Positions 17,809 to 25,661 of a DNA stretch of 64,000 nucleotides are shown here, one piece after another. The stretch lies in NCBI GenBank assembly GCA_028719885.1, contig JAQYLT010000033.1:47359-111358 (forward strand), read 5' to 3'. Position 1 is the stretch's first letter. Every line of letters begins with the position of its first letter. The notes beneath the pieces were generated by a model that did not search any database, had not been told where the DNA came from, and saw only the letters and a program-made list of their open reading frames with translations. The stretch is from Bacillota bacterium (GTDB taxonomy: Bacteria > Bacillota > Clostridia > Oscillospirales > Oscillospiraceae). The position numbers were made by a program, and so were the translations under genes.

Positions 17809-18821
17809 ATATTTTGGCTGTGGAATCTTCCTGCGATGAAACCGCTGTGGCCATTGTCCGGGACGGGCGGGAGGTTTTGACAGACTGTATCGCTTCCCAG
17901 GTGGATTTGCACCGGCTTTACGGCGGCGTTGTGCCGGAAATCGCGTCCCGCAAGCATATTGAAGCCATTTCCGGTTTGGCTGACCAGGCCCTTTCCAATA
18001 CCGGCCTGGGCCGAAAGGACATTGATGCCGTTGCCGTAACCTATGCCCCCGGTTTAATCGGGGCGGTGCTGGTGGGGGTGAATTTTGCAAAGGCGGCCGC
18101 TTTTGCCATGGGAAAGCCCCTGATTCCGGTTCACCATATTCGTGGGCACATTGCCGCAAACTATCTGGCCTACCCGGATTTGGAGCCGCCCTTTTTGTGC
18201 CTGGTGGTTTCCGGCGGACACACCATGATTGTGGAAGTAAAGGACTATACGGACATGAGCATCCTGGGCACCTCCCTGGATGACGCAGCAGGGGAGTGCT
18301 TCGACAAGGTGGCCCGGGTCCTGGGCATGCCCTATCCCGGCGGCGCCGCCCTGGACAAGATGGCGAAGCTGGGAGACGAGCAGAAATACACCCTCCCCAG
18401 GAGCAAGCCCGGGGAGAATCCCTACAACATGAGCTTTTCCGGCTTGAAAACGGCGGCCTTGAATCTGATTCACCATGCGGAACAAATCGGAGAGGAACTG
18501 GATATTCCCAGCCTTTGCGCCGGATTCTCTGCCGCCGTGTCCGATACGCTGGTTCCCAGAGTGGTGATGGCTTTGGAGCAAACAGGTTACCGCAAGGTTG
18601 CGGTGGCGGGGGGCGTGGCTGCCAATTCCCGCATTCGCCATGATATTCTGGAAGCGGCCCAGAAGCTGGGGGCACAGGTTTACATGCCGCCGCTGAAGCT
18701 CTGCGGGGATAACGGCGCCATGATCGGTGCCCAGGCCTATTATGAGTATCTGGCGGGAAATATTGCGGATATGAGCTTGAATGCCTATGCCACAAAATCC
18801 ATCCTGGGAGAGGCGCTGTAA
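17805..18821 (+). CDS. tsaD: tRNA N6-threonylcarbamoyladenosine transferase TsaD
   Basis: A 338-residue Kae1/ASKHA protein that transfers threonylcarbamoyl to A37 of ANN-reading tRNAs, with TsaB and TsaE. ESSCDETA is the N-terminal motif, HHIRGHIAAN gives the metal-binding HxxxH, VSGGHT and GGVAANSRIR are the nucleotide loops, and CGDNGAMIG is the C-terminal motif. A TTG start at 17805 is proposed: AAGGAG lies 8 bases before it and MNILAVESSCDE is the standard N-terminus. A GTG three codons earlier lies inside the ribosome binding site. A second Kae1-like gene lies at 56624-57547. Confidence 0.95.
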   Translation: MNILAVESSCDETAVAIVRDGREVLTDCIASQVDLHRLYGGVVPEIASRKHIEAISGLADQALSNTGLGRKDIDAVAVTYAPGLIGAVLVGVNFAKAAAFAMGKPLIPVHHIRGHIAANYLAYPDLEPPFLCLVVSGGHTMIVEVKDYTDMSILGTSLDDAAGECFDKVARVLGMPYPGGAALDKMAKLGDEQKYTLPRSKPGENPYNMSFSGLKTAALNLIHHAEQIGEELDIPSLCAGFSAAVSDTLVPRVVMALEQTGYRKVAVAGGVAANSRIRHDILEAAQKLGAQVYMPPLKLCGDNGAMIGAQAYYEYLAGNIADMSLNAYATKSILGEAL

Positions 18822-18901
18822 AAGCAAAATTGACTTGTAACGGAAAAGTAACCATTTTGCAACTTTCTTAATATAATCTTCAAGAAATAGACAAAATCTG
18901 C

Positions 18902-18984
18902 TGTGGATGCTGTGAATAAGCCTGTGAAAAATGTGAAAAACTGTGTATACATAACACTTTTCCACAGGCTTCCGTTTTTGAAAG
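18902..18984. promoter_or_regulatory. Phased TGTGRA repeats (DnaA-box-like) within a long hairpin
   Basis: Five TGTG(G/A/T)-A/T units start at 18902, 18911, 18923, 18932 and 18942, close to helical spacing. TGTGAATAA (18911) is an exact match to the inverse of DnaA box TTATNCACA; TGTGTATAC and TTTTCCACA (18958-18966) are one mismatch away. A 9-bp inverted repeat, AAGCCTGTG (18918-18926) and CACAGGCTT (18963-18971), followed by CCGTTTTT, could alternatively be the tsaD terminator. Both readings are possible. Confidence 0.4.
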
Positions 18985-19017
18985 CAGCAAAATAGTTACA
19001 AAAAATCGGAGGCTGAT

Positions 19018-19548
19018 ATGCTCTTCATTGTCAGAAATTTAGGCCAGCTCACCTTTGGAAAGCTGATGCAGGTATACCTGGATGCCAATCGGGAGCATGG
19101 CGAGGAGCTTGCGCCGGAGGAACCGGAGGATCGGCGGATACAGCTGTCAGAGGAGTCCTTTTATTCTTATCTCCATGACAGCTTCTTCACCCAGCCCGGC
19201 GCCATATACTGCATCTGGGAAGAGAATGGGCAGTACATCAGCGCCCTGCGGTTGGAGCCCTACCGGGACGGCCTGCTGTTAGAGGCTCTGGAGACGGCTC
19301 CCGGCTGGCGGAGAATGGGCTATGCGGTCCGGTTGATTCAGGCGGTGCAGCAAATGCTGGAGCAGCAGGGGAGTGTGCGAATCTATTCCCATGTCAGCAA
19401 GAAAAACACCGCTTCCCTGAAAACCCATCTGCGCTGCGGCTTTGAAATCTATCTGGACTATGCCGCATATATCGACGGCAGCGTGAACCGCCGGGCCCAT
19501 ACCCTGCGGTATGAAAAAAATATCTCGGATTTTGAAAAAAAGAATTGA
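19018..19548 (+). CDS. GNAT family N-acetyltransferase
   Basis: A 176-residue protein. The C-terminal half has the GNAT acetyl-CoA motif (ETAPGWRRMGYAVRLI) and a late HLRCGFEIYLDYAAYIDG block. The substrate cannot be read from the sequence. CGGAGG precedes ATG 19018. It is transcribed in the same direction as tsaD but lies 196 bp beyond it, after the hairpin and DnaA-like repeats. The promoter of the following tRNA overlaps its last codons. Confidence 0.8.
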   Translation: MLFIVRNLGQLTFGKLMQVYLDANREHGEELAPEEPEDRRIQLSEESFYSYLHDSFFTQPGAIYCIWEENGQYISALRLEPYRDGLLLEALETAPGWRRMGYAVRLIQAVQQMLEQQGSVRIYSHVSKKNTASLKTHLRCGFEIYLDYAAYIDGSVNRRAHTLRYEKNISDFEKKN

Positions 19549-19573
19549 CAAAATAGAATCCATAGTGTATTAT
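19545..19573 (+). promoter_or_regulatory. Promoter of tRNA-Ser
   Basis: TTGACA (19545-19550), 17-bp spacer, TATTAT (19568-19573). The -35 overlaps the stop codon of the GNAT gene. Confidence 0.85.
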
Positions 19574-19601
19574 ATCCTAGCTGGCAGCGAGAGCTGAGTA
19601 T

Positions 19602-19693
19602 GGAGAAGTCGCGTAGCTGGCCGAGCGCGCACGATTGGAAATCGTGTATACCCCAAAAGGGTATCGAGGGTTCAAATCCCTCCTTCTCCGCCA
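19602..19693 (+). tRNA. tRNA-Ser (anticodon GGA)
   Basis: A 92-base tRNA including encoded CCA. The acceptor stem pairs GGAGAAG with CTTCTCC; the anticodon stem-loop is ACGAT-TGGAAAT-CGT with anticodon GGA, which reads TCC and TCT. A long class II variable arm (TACCCCAAAAGGGTA) and the T-arm GAGGGTTCAAATCCCTC confirm serine identity. Confidence 0.97.
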
Positions 19694-19701
19694 CAAAATG
19701 A

Positions 19702-19730
19702 GACGATTGCGAAAGCAGTCGTCTTTTTTT
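19702..19730 (+). terminator. Terminator of tRNA-Ser
   Basis: GACGATTGC-GAAA-GCAGTCGTC hairpin followed by seven T. Confidence 0.9.
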
Positions 19731-19762
19731 ACGCCTGAGTTTTTAAAGAAAGGGTCCTGTTT

Positions 19763-20671
19763 ATGGCAGCGGTGTTAACAAAAGCGGGTTGCTTTGTCGC
19801 CATCATCATTCTTGGCTGGGTGCTTCGGAGAATCGGTTTTTTCAAAGAGGAAGATTTCGGGGTTATTGCAAAAATCGTCCTGCGGATAACTCTGCCGGCC
19901 TCCATCGTCTACAGCTTTTCGGACAAGCAGATCAGTCCATCCATGCTGCTGCTCAGTGTGTTTGGCTTTCTGCTGGGCATTGGCTATATCGGAATCGGCT
20001 TTCTCATCTCCTTTGGGAAGAGCAAGGAGGAAAAGGCCTTTTCTGTGCTGAATATCTCCGGCTATAACATCGGCAATTTCACCCTGCCCTTTGCTCAGAG
20101 CTTCCTCGGGCCTGCCGGTGTGGTCACCACCAGCCTGTTTGATACCGGCAACGCTTTCATCTGCCTGGGGGTATCCTACAGTGTTGCTGCCATGGTGCAG
20201 CGGGGAGAGAAGTTCTCCGTGGTCAAAATCCTGCGGGATTTGATGAAATCCGTTCCTTTTGTTACCTATATCACCATGGCTCTGCTGGCCCTGCTCCATA
20301 TCCGTCTGCCGTCGCCGGTGATTAGCTTTGCCGGCTTGCTGGGGAATGCCAATGCTCCCATGGCCATGCTGATGCTGGGCGTGGGCTTCAAAATCTCCGG
20401 GGACAGCAGTCAGATTCACTCCATTGTAAAAATCCTGACGGTTCGCTATGGAATTGCCGTGTTGGTTTCCCTGGGCTGCTTTTTCCTGCTTCCCCTGGAT
20501 CTGGAGGCCCGTCAGACCCTGGCGCTGCTGGCTTTCAGTCCCATTGCCTCTGCCGCCCCCGCATTCACCGGGGAGCTGGGCGGGGACTCCGGCCTTTCCA
20601 GCGCGGTGAATTCTTTGTCCATCGTCATCAGCCTTTTCTGCATTGTCGCGGTTCTGCTGTTGATTCTGTAA
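19763..20671 (+). CDS. AEC family (auxin efflux carrier-type) transporter
   Basis: A 302-residue integral membrane protein with about ten helices. The N-terminal helix is followed by GWVLRRIGFFKEEDFGVIAKI and an LRITLPASIVYSF block typical of AEC/YfdV-type permeases; SGYNIGNFTLPFAQSFLGPAG and NANAPMAMLMLGVGF are the conserved crossover regions. Family members move dicarboxylates or other organic acids; the substrate is not deducible. It stands alone between the tRNA and radA. Confidence 0.88.
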   Translation: MAAVLTKAGCFVAIIILGWVLRRIGFFKEEDFGVIAKIVLRITLPASIVYSFSDKQISPSMLLLSVFGFLLGIGYIGIGFLISFGKSKEEKAFSVLNISGYNIGNFTLPFAQSFLGPAGVVTTSLFDTGNAFICLGVSYSVAAMVQRGEKFSVVKILRDLMKSVPFVTYITMALLALLHIRLPSPVISFAGLLGNANAPMAMLMLGVGFKISGDSSQIHSIVKILTVRYGIAVLVSLGCFFLLPLDLEARQTLALLAFSPIASAAPAFTGELGGDSGLSSAVNSLSIVISLFCIVAVLLLIL

Positions 20672-20750
20672 AGGAAAATGTTCGTACAGGCATTTATCGG
20701 TATTTTGAAGACATTCGATCAGTACGAAAGAAAGAACAGGAGTGAAAAAC

Positions 20751-22115
20751 ATGGCCAAAGCAAAGACCGTTTTTTACTGCACCAGCTGCGGGAACGAAAC
20801 CCCCAGGTGGCAGGGCAGATGCCCCAGCTGCGGCGCCTGGAACACCATTGAGGAACACATTGAAAAGCCCGCGGCACCCGGCGTCAAGGCAAAATCCGCC
20901 CCGGTAGGGCAGAGCAAGCGGCCCCAGCGGCTGTCCCAGGTGGATGCGGATGGGGAGACCCGCTTTTCCACCGGAATGGGGGAGCTGGACCGGGTTTTGG
21001 GCGGGGGAGCCGTGGCAGGTTCTCTGGTACTGGTCAGCGGTGCTCCCGGACTCGGAAAATCCACTCTGCTGCTTCAAATCTGCACCAGTCTGTGCCAGGG
21101 GCGCAAGGTCCTGTACGTCTCCGGAGAGGAAAGTGAGCGGCAGCTGAAGCTCCGGGCGGAGCGGCTTGGTGTCGCCCCGGAGGAACTGTATATCCTATCC
21201 GAAACCAGGCTTTCCGATGTGCTGGAGGCCGCCAGCGAGACCAAGCCAGACATTCTGATTGTGGACTCCATTCAGACCCTTTATAATGAGGAAAGCGATT
21301 CTTCGCCCGGCAGCGTGTCTCAGGTAAAGGACTGCACCATGTCTATGATGCAGCTGAGTAAGTCCGGCGGCATCACGGTTTTTGTGGTGGGACATATCAA
21401 TAAGGACGGCAACATCGCCGGTCCCAAGGTACTGGAGCACATGGTGGACTGCGTTCTTTATTTCGAGGGCGACCCCAATTCTCCTTATCGGCTTCTCCGA
21501 GCCGCCAAGAACCGGTTCGGTTCCACCAATGAAATCGGCGTGTTTGAAATGCGGGAGGCGGGCCTGGTGGAGGTGCCCAATCCCTCCCAGATGCTTCTGG
21601 AGGGACGTCCGGAGGGAGCCAGCGGCACCTGCGTGGCCTGCGTGATGGAGGGCACCCGCCCGGTGCTGGCAGAGGTACAGGCCCTGGTGGCCAAAACCAC
21701 CATGAACAATCCCAGACGGGTCTCCGATGGATTTGATTTCAACCGGGCGGTGCTGATGCTGGCGGTGATGGAAAAGCGGGCGGGAATGAAATTCGGCCTG
21801 TTTGATGCCTATATCAATGTCATCGGCGGCCTGCGTCTGGACGAGCCGGCAGCGGACCTGCCCGTTGTGCTGGCCCTGGCCTCCTCCTACCGGGATCAGA
21901 GCATTGCCGATGACCTGGTGGCAATGGGGGAGGTGGGCATGACCGGAGAAATCCGCTCCGTCTCCCATATGAATCAGCGGCTGGCGGAAATCACTCGGCT
22001 TGGTTTTAAAAAATGCATCATCCCCAAGGGCGGGTCCGAAAAGCTGGATATCCCCCAGGGGCTCACCGTCTACCGGGTCCGTAACATCCGGGAGGCCATC
22101 GAAACCGCACTGTAA
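20751..22115 (+). CDS. radA: DNA repair protein RadA (Sms)
   Basis: A 454-residue RecA-like ATPase promoting branch migration in recombination and repair. The N-terminal zinc finger has C10/C13/C24/C27 (CTSC, CPSC); Walker A is GAPGLGKST; KNRFG is the RadA-specific motif; the C-terminal part is the Lon-like domain without its catalytic serine. ATG 20751 is chosen because AGGAG lies 9 bases upstream; a GTG three codons earlier lies inside that site. Confidence 0.96.
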   Translation: MAKAKTVFYCTSCGNETPRWQGRCPSCGAWNTIEEHIEKPAAPGVKAKSAPVGQSKRPQRLSQVDADGETRFSTGMGELDRVLGGGAVAGSLVLVSGAPGLGKSTLLLQICTSLCQGRKVLYVSGEESERQLKLRAERLGVAPEELYILSETRLSDVLEAASETKPDILIVDSIQTLYNEESDSSPGSVSQVKDCTMSMMQLSKSGGITVFVVGHINKDGNIAGPKVLEHMVDCVLYFEGDPNSPYRLLRAAKNRFGSTNEIGVFEMREAGLVEVPNPSQMLLEGRPEGASGTCVACVMEGTRPVLAEVQALVAKTTMNNPRRVSDGFDFNRAVLMLAVMEKRAGMKFGLFDAYINVIGGLRLDEPAADLPVVLALASSYRDQSIADDLVAMGEVGMTGEIRSVSHMNQRLAEITRLGFKKCIIPKGGSEKLDIPQGLTVYRVRNIREAIETAL

Positions 22116-22154
22116 TCAAAATGCACTAAAATTGCCTGCATCAGGCTTATTCAG

Positions 22155-22204
22155 AAAAAACAGCAGGGGAGCTCAGGAATGGGAGCTCTCCTGCTGATTG
22201 TTTT
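22155..22204. terminator. Bidirectional terminator between radA and the TauE/SafE pair
   Basis: CAGCAGGGGAGCTC (22161-22174) pairs with GAGCTCTCCTGCTG (22183-22196). A T-run follows on each strand (six T on the minus strand). It overlaps the last codons of the minus-strand gene. Confidence 0.8.
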
Positions 22205-22553
22205 GATAGCGCAATTCTTTCCAGGCGGAGAGCAAAAGCAGCCCTCCGAAGAGCTTCCGCAGGATATTAACATCCCAGGTGCTGCTGAGATAAATGAATA
22301 CGGAAGCGGAGACCATCCCTGCCAGCGCGGCGGGGATGATCTTTTTTATAGACAGCTTTTTCCGGAACAAATGGGCCAAGGTGGAAATGACGGCGGGAGG
22401 GAGGAAGAACAGGAGGTTGAGGTATTTGGCGGCGGTGAAATCCATCTTCTGAACCAGGGTGAGCCAGAGGATCATCAGGCTGCCGCCGCCCACCCCCAGG
22501 CCGGACAGCAGGCCCAGCCCGGCACTGATACAAACCGTCAGGAGAAAAGACAT
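22173..22553 (-). CDS. TauE/SafE (TSUP) family half-transporter, second gene
   Basis: A 126-residue membrane protein with four hydrophobic helices. The N-terminal GLLSGLGVGGGSLMILWLT is the TSUP repeat signature (G-x-G-G-G). Full-length TauE/SafE exporters have two such repeats in about 250 residues, so this is one half; the other is encoded just upstream with a 16-bp overlap. The pair probably forms a heterodimer transporting sulfite or other organosulfur anions. The start is placed at 22553, where the repeat begins; upstream in-frame sequence lies inside the neighbour gene. Confidence 0.85.
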   Translation of the reverse strand: MSFLLTVCISAGLGLLSGLGVGGGSLMILWLTLVQKMDFTAAKYLNLLFFLPPAVISTLAHLFRKKLSIKKIIPAALAGMVSASVFIYLSSTWDVNILRKLFGGLLLLSAWKELRYQNNQQESSHS

Positions 22554-22894
22554 CGAAATCCACTCCAAAGAAGAATGCAGCCGAAAAAGCGATGAAGCCA
22601 TAGGGGAGAAATGCGTTTTGAAACAGCCAGGGACAAAAACCCACCTATGGCCCCGCCCAGCAGATAGGGCAGCGACTCCTGTAGGGAAACGCCGGAGAAG
22701 CCGTTCTGCAAAAGCAGGGAGCAAAAGCAAATGGGGAGCATGATGCTGAGAGAATAAGGGAATACCCGGGAGGAATCCTCTTTAGACAGGCGGGTTAAAA
22801 GGGGTACCAGAATCAATCCGCCGCCGGAGCCCAGAATCCCGGTGATGGAGCCGGCGGCAAGTCCGGCCAGGGCATAGCGCAAAGAAATCGCCAT
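22538..22894 (-). CDS. TauE/SafE (TSUP) family half-transporter, first gene
   Basis: A 118-residue membrane protein with four helices. AAGSITGILGSGGGLILVPLL carries the TSUP repeat signature. It equals one half of a normal TauE/SafE exporter and is followed, overlapping by 16 bp, by the second half gene. AGGAG lies 9 bases before ATG 22894. An in-frame TTG two codons upstream is too close to the site. Confidence 0.85.
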   Translation of the reverse strand: MAISLRYALAGLAAGSITGILGSGGGLILVPLLTRLSKEDSSRVFPYSLSIMLPICFCSLLLQNGFSGVSLQESLPYLLGGAIGGFLSLAVSKRISPLWLHRFFGCILLWSGFRCLFS

Positions 22895-23008
22895 GATCAA
22901 TCACTCCTGTTAAAAAGGATTCCTCCGGAACCGAAAACTATTCACCCCACCCCGGGAATGACCGGAGGCGGAAAGGAATATAGATGGAGGGAAAGGAGTG
23001 TGGGATTC

Positions 23009-23434
23009 ATGGTTGTGAATCGAAGGCCCACCGGCACGGCAAAGTCCATGCCCTACGGACTGCTGCTGGGCTGGCTGATGTCTGCGGGAATTACTGTGGT
23101 TGCCTGCGGAGGGCTTGCGTGGCTGATTTTAAGCGGAAAAACCGGCTGGGAGGCCATGGGGTATGGGGCAATCGTGACCCTGCTGGGCGCATCCTACATG
23201 GGGGCGGCGATGGCCTGCAGAATGATTATGCATCGGAAGCTGCTGGTGTGCATTCTTTCCGGCGTAATCTACTTGTGCTCCCTTGTTGCAATCACGGCGC
23301 TGCTGTTCGGCGGGAATATAGAGGGAGCATGGCTCACGGCCTTGCTGGTGGCTGGCGGGAGCGGCACTGCGGCCCTTGTACATTGCGCTGAAAAAAGGGA
23401 CAAAGGAAGACGGAGAAAAAAGCGCCGGTTGTAA
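23009..23434 (+). CDS. TIGR04086 family membrane protein
   Basis: A 141-residue protein with four hydrophobic helices and a basic C-terminal tail (EKRDKGRRRKKRRL). Size, four-helix plan and the LxxGWLxSxxITVVACGGLAWLI start fit the TIGR04086 family, small membrane proteins of unknown function in Clostridia, often near yajC or secD. Here it stands alone between the TSUP pair and a recombinase. The start at 23009 follows an AGGAG about 11 bases upstream. Confidence 0.7.
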   Translation: MVVNRRPTGTAKSMPYGLLLGWLMSAGITVVACGGLAWLILSGKTGWEAMGYGAIVTLLGASYMGAAMACRMIMHRKLLVCILSGVIYLCSLVAITALLFGGNIEGAWLTALLVAGGSGTAALVHCAEKRDKGRRRKKRRL

Positions 23435-23693
23435 ATTTGTACAAAAAAGAGATGGGGTAAGAAACACTTACCTATTATCCTGTTTCATGAAAGAAAAACT
23501 GCAAAAACTATATTTAGTGATTGCCAGGCCTTAAAAACGCTAGATGTTGTCATTTTGATTGAAAATGGTAAAAACAAATGTTCAAGAAAAGAAGATGTTA
23601 ACATAACAATGTTAACATAAATCTTGTCATAATCCACAAATCTATCCGTTTTTTTTCAAAAAGCTTGAATTTTTGTAAAAAATGGAGTATAGT

Positions 23694-24620
23694 ATGGCTG
23701 TATCAAAAAACAGTGTAGAGGTTAACTGGTTCATGCTAGACTTGATTTGTGCTTATGAGAATTATCTTGCAAAGGTAAAACAAGCATCCGGCAATACCAT
23801 TTCCTCCTATATGCGCGACATTCGCCAATTTTCAAACTGGCTGCAGCAAAAGGAAGGAGAGGATATTCTGAATGCCTCCAATTCAGATGTCTGTGATTAC
23901 CTTGCTTTTATGCAGGCCCAGGGGAAATCCGGCGCCACTGCTTCCAGATGTCTTGCCAGCCTGAAGAATTTTTTCTCCTATGCGGTGTCCAATGGCTTTT
24001 TGGAGCGTTCTCCTGTCACGGACAAGATTCATGTAGAGCGAGGGGAGAAAAAGCTACCGCAGATTCTCACCGGCAAAGAGGTGGAGCTGCTGCTTGCTCA
24101 GCCCGTCTGCTCTGACGCAAAGGGATACCGGGACAAGGCCATGCTGGAGGTGATGTACGCCACAGGCATGCGGGTTTCTGAGCTCATCGATTTGAATCTG
24201 GATGATTTTAATTTGGAGCTTGGCGTGATCAAATGCGGCGGAAATAAGAAGAGCAGAGTGATTCCCCTGTACCCGGCGGCGCTGCGGTCGTTGACGGAAT
24301 ACATCCAAGAGGCGAGGCCGGTTTTGATTGTAGACCCCTCGGAGCCCTCCTTATTTGTGAACGTCAGTGGAACGCGGATGAGCCGACAGGGCTTTTGGAA
24401 AATCCTGAAATTTTACCAGACCAAGGCGGGCATCGAAAAGGAGATCACACCCCACACCCTGCGGCACAGTTTTGCGGTACATCTGCTGGAAAACGGCGCG
24501 GATTTGGGCTCCCTCCAAGAGCTGATGGGCCACAGCGATATTTCCTCCACCCAGCTATATACCCACATGATCAACCAGAAGATTAAATCCGTTTATCAGA
24601 AATGTCATCCCAAAGCCTAA
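23694..24620 (+). CDS. xerD: Tyrosine recombinase, XerD-type
   Basis: A 308-residue site-specific recombinase. The N-terminal SAM-like core-binding domain (about 15-105) precedes the catalytic domain with Arg in TGMRVSEL, HTLRHSF (H-x-x-R) and GHSDISSTQLYTH (His and nucleophile Tyr). HLLENGADLGSLQELMGHSDIS resembles XerD (RipX) more than XerC. ATG 23694 is preferred over the ATG at 23682, because GGAG lies 6 bases before it. Expected role: dimer resolution at dif together with the partner at 26934-27944. The upstream 250 bp are AT-rich without other clear features. Confidence 0.88.
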   Translation: MAVSKNSVEVNWFMLDLICAYENYLAKVKQASGNTISSYMRDIRQFSNWLQQKEGEDILNASNSDVCDYLAFMQAQGKSGATASRCLASLKNFFSYAVSNGFLERSPVTDKIHVERGEKKLPQILTGKEVELLLAQPVCSDAKGYRDKAMLEVMYATGMRVSELIDLNLDDFNLELGVIKCGGNKKSRVIPLYPAALRSLTEYIQEARPVLIVDPSEPSLFVNVSGTRMSRQGFWKILKFYQTKAGIEKEITPHTLRHSFAVHLLENGADLGSLQELMGHSDISSTQLYTHMINQKIKSVYQKCHPKA

Positions 24621-24622
24621 AA

Positions 24623-24663
24623 CAGCCTATCACCCGAAACAGGAGATAGGCTGCTTTTAATTT
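24623..24663 (+). terminator. Terminator of xerD
   Basis: CAGCCTATC (24623-24631) pairs with GATAGGCTG (24645-24653), followed by CTTTTAATTTT. Confidence 0.75.
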
Positions 24664-24793
24664 TGATCGCCCCACGGGGAAACGGGAAGCCGAATCGATT
24701 AAGACTTTCTTAAATTATAACGGCTTGCCTCGAATTAAGAGGAATCCTGTGGTATCATAAAGAAACAATCCAAAGAAAGGAAGCTTCATATAG

Positions 24794-25603
24794 ATGAAAA
24801 AGAAATCGCTGATGGCTATGAATGCTTTGCTTGCGGCGGCGCTGCTTTGCGGTTGTGCGCCGCAAGCCGGGCAAATGGTGGAGACGACAGCAGTGACGGA
24901 AACCACCGCCGTGACGGAAGCCACCCAGCCTTCTGCCGACACAGCTCAGAATGCATTCCAGTGGCAGGATACACCGATGCATAACGCCTTCCGCAGAACG
25001 CTGAAAAAAATTCATGATGAGCTGTATTTACCGGGCCTGACCTATATGGATAAAATCTCGTTGTGGGAGCCGGGGACCATTGAGAATGAAACGTTTGCGG
25101 TTGCGGATGTGGACGGCGATGGGGAAGAGGAATTGCTGGTGGGCATTTCCAACACCTATATCGCCGGAATGTGCAAGGTGGTTTATAGCTATGATCAAGC
25201 GAAAGACGATGTACGGCAGGAAGCCTGCACCTGGTTTTCCGCCATATTCTACCCGGGGATGATTCGGGTAGACGCCTCCCACAATCATGGCCACGCAGGG
25301 GATGTGATTTGGCCCTACACGATCATGACCTATGACAGGGAAAAGGACGCCTATCAGGATGCCTACTATGTGGATGCCTGGAGCAGGGAACTTGCGGAGT
25401 ATGATTCTCTGCTGGAAAGGGATTATCCTCAGGAAATTGATACGGAAAATGACGGTTTTGTCTATCTGATTACGGAGAACGGGGAGACGAAAATCCTCAA
25501 TCGCCGGGATTTTGAGAAATGGGAGTCGGACTTCTTCGCAGGAAAAGAGCCTATTGCGATTGACTGGCAAAAAATGACAGCCACAAACATCGGACTTCAA
25601 TAA
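24794..25603 (+). CDS. Lipoprotein of unknown function with an Asp-rich calcium-type loop
   Basis: A 269-residue lipoprotein. The signal ends in LLCGC (Cys about 21), followed by a Thr/Val-rich linker (TTAVTETTAVTEATQ). The globular part has VADVDGDGEEELLVG, a loop of the FG-GAP/EF-hand kind that probably binds calcium. No known enzymatic motif was recognised. Upstream, TGGTATCAT (24750-24758) may be an extended -10. It lies between xerD and convergent pfkA; no functional link is apparent. Confidence 0.75.
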   Translation: MKKKSLMAMNALLAAALLCGCAPQAGQMVETTAVTETTAVTEATQPSADTAQNAFQWQDTPMHNAFRRTLKKIHDELYLPGLTYMDKISLWEPGTIENETFAVADVDGDGEEELLVGISNTYIAGMCKVVYSYDQAKDDVRQEACTWFSAIFYPGMIRVDASHNHGHAGDVIWPYTIMTYDREKDAYQDAYYVDAWSRELAEYDSLLERDYPQEIDTENDGFVYLITENGETKILNRRDFEKWESDFFAGKEPIAIDWQKMTATNIGLQ

Positions 25604-25605
25604 AC

Positions 25606-25639
25606 ACGAAAACAGCCGCTGCAAAAACGCAGCGGCTGT
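25606..25639 (-). terminator. Terminator of pfkA
   Basis: ACAGCCGCTGC (25612-25622) pairs perfectly with GCAGCGGCTGT (25629-25639). On the minus strand TTTTCG follows; it may also stop the convergent lipoprotein transcript. Confidence 0.75.
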
Positions 25640-25661
25640 AAGCTTTGAAAAGGGGAGGGGC

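Noticed and set aside
18822..19017. Replication origin oriC
   Set aside because: DnaA-like boxes are present, but dnaA, dnaN, an AT-rich unwinding region and a box array of normal size are not.
23435..23693. Regulatory RNA or dif site upstream of xerD
   Set aside because: The region is AT-rich, but I could not identify a 28-bp dif-like sequence or a stable fold.
25606..25639. Operator between the lipoprotein gene and pfkA
   Set aside because: The perfect inverted repeat lies between convergent genes and has a T-run on one strand, so a terminator is the simpler explanation.
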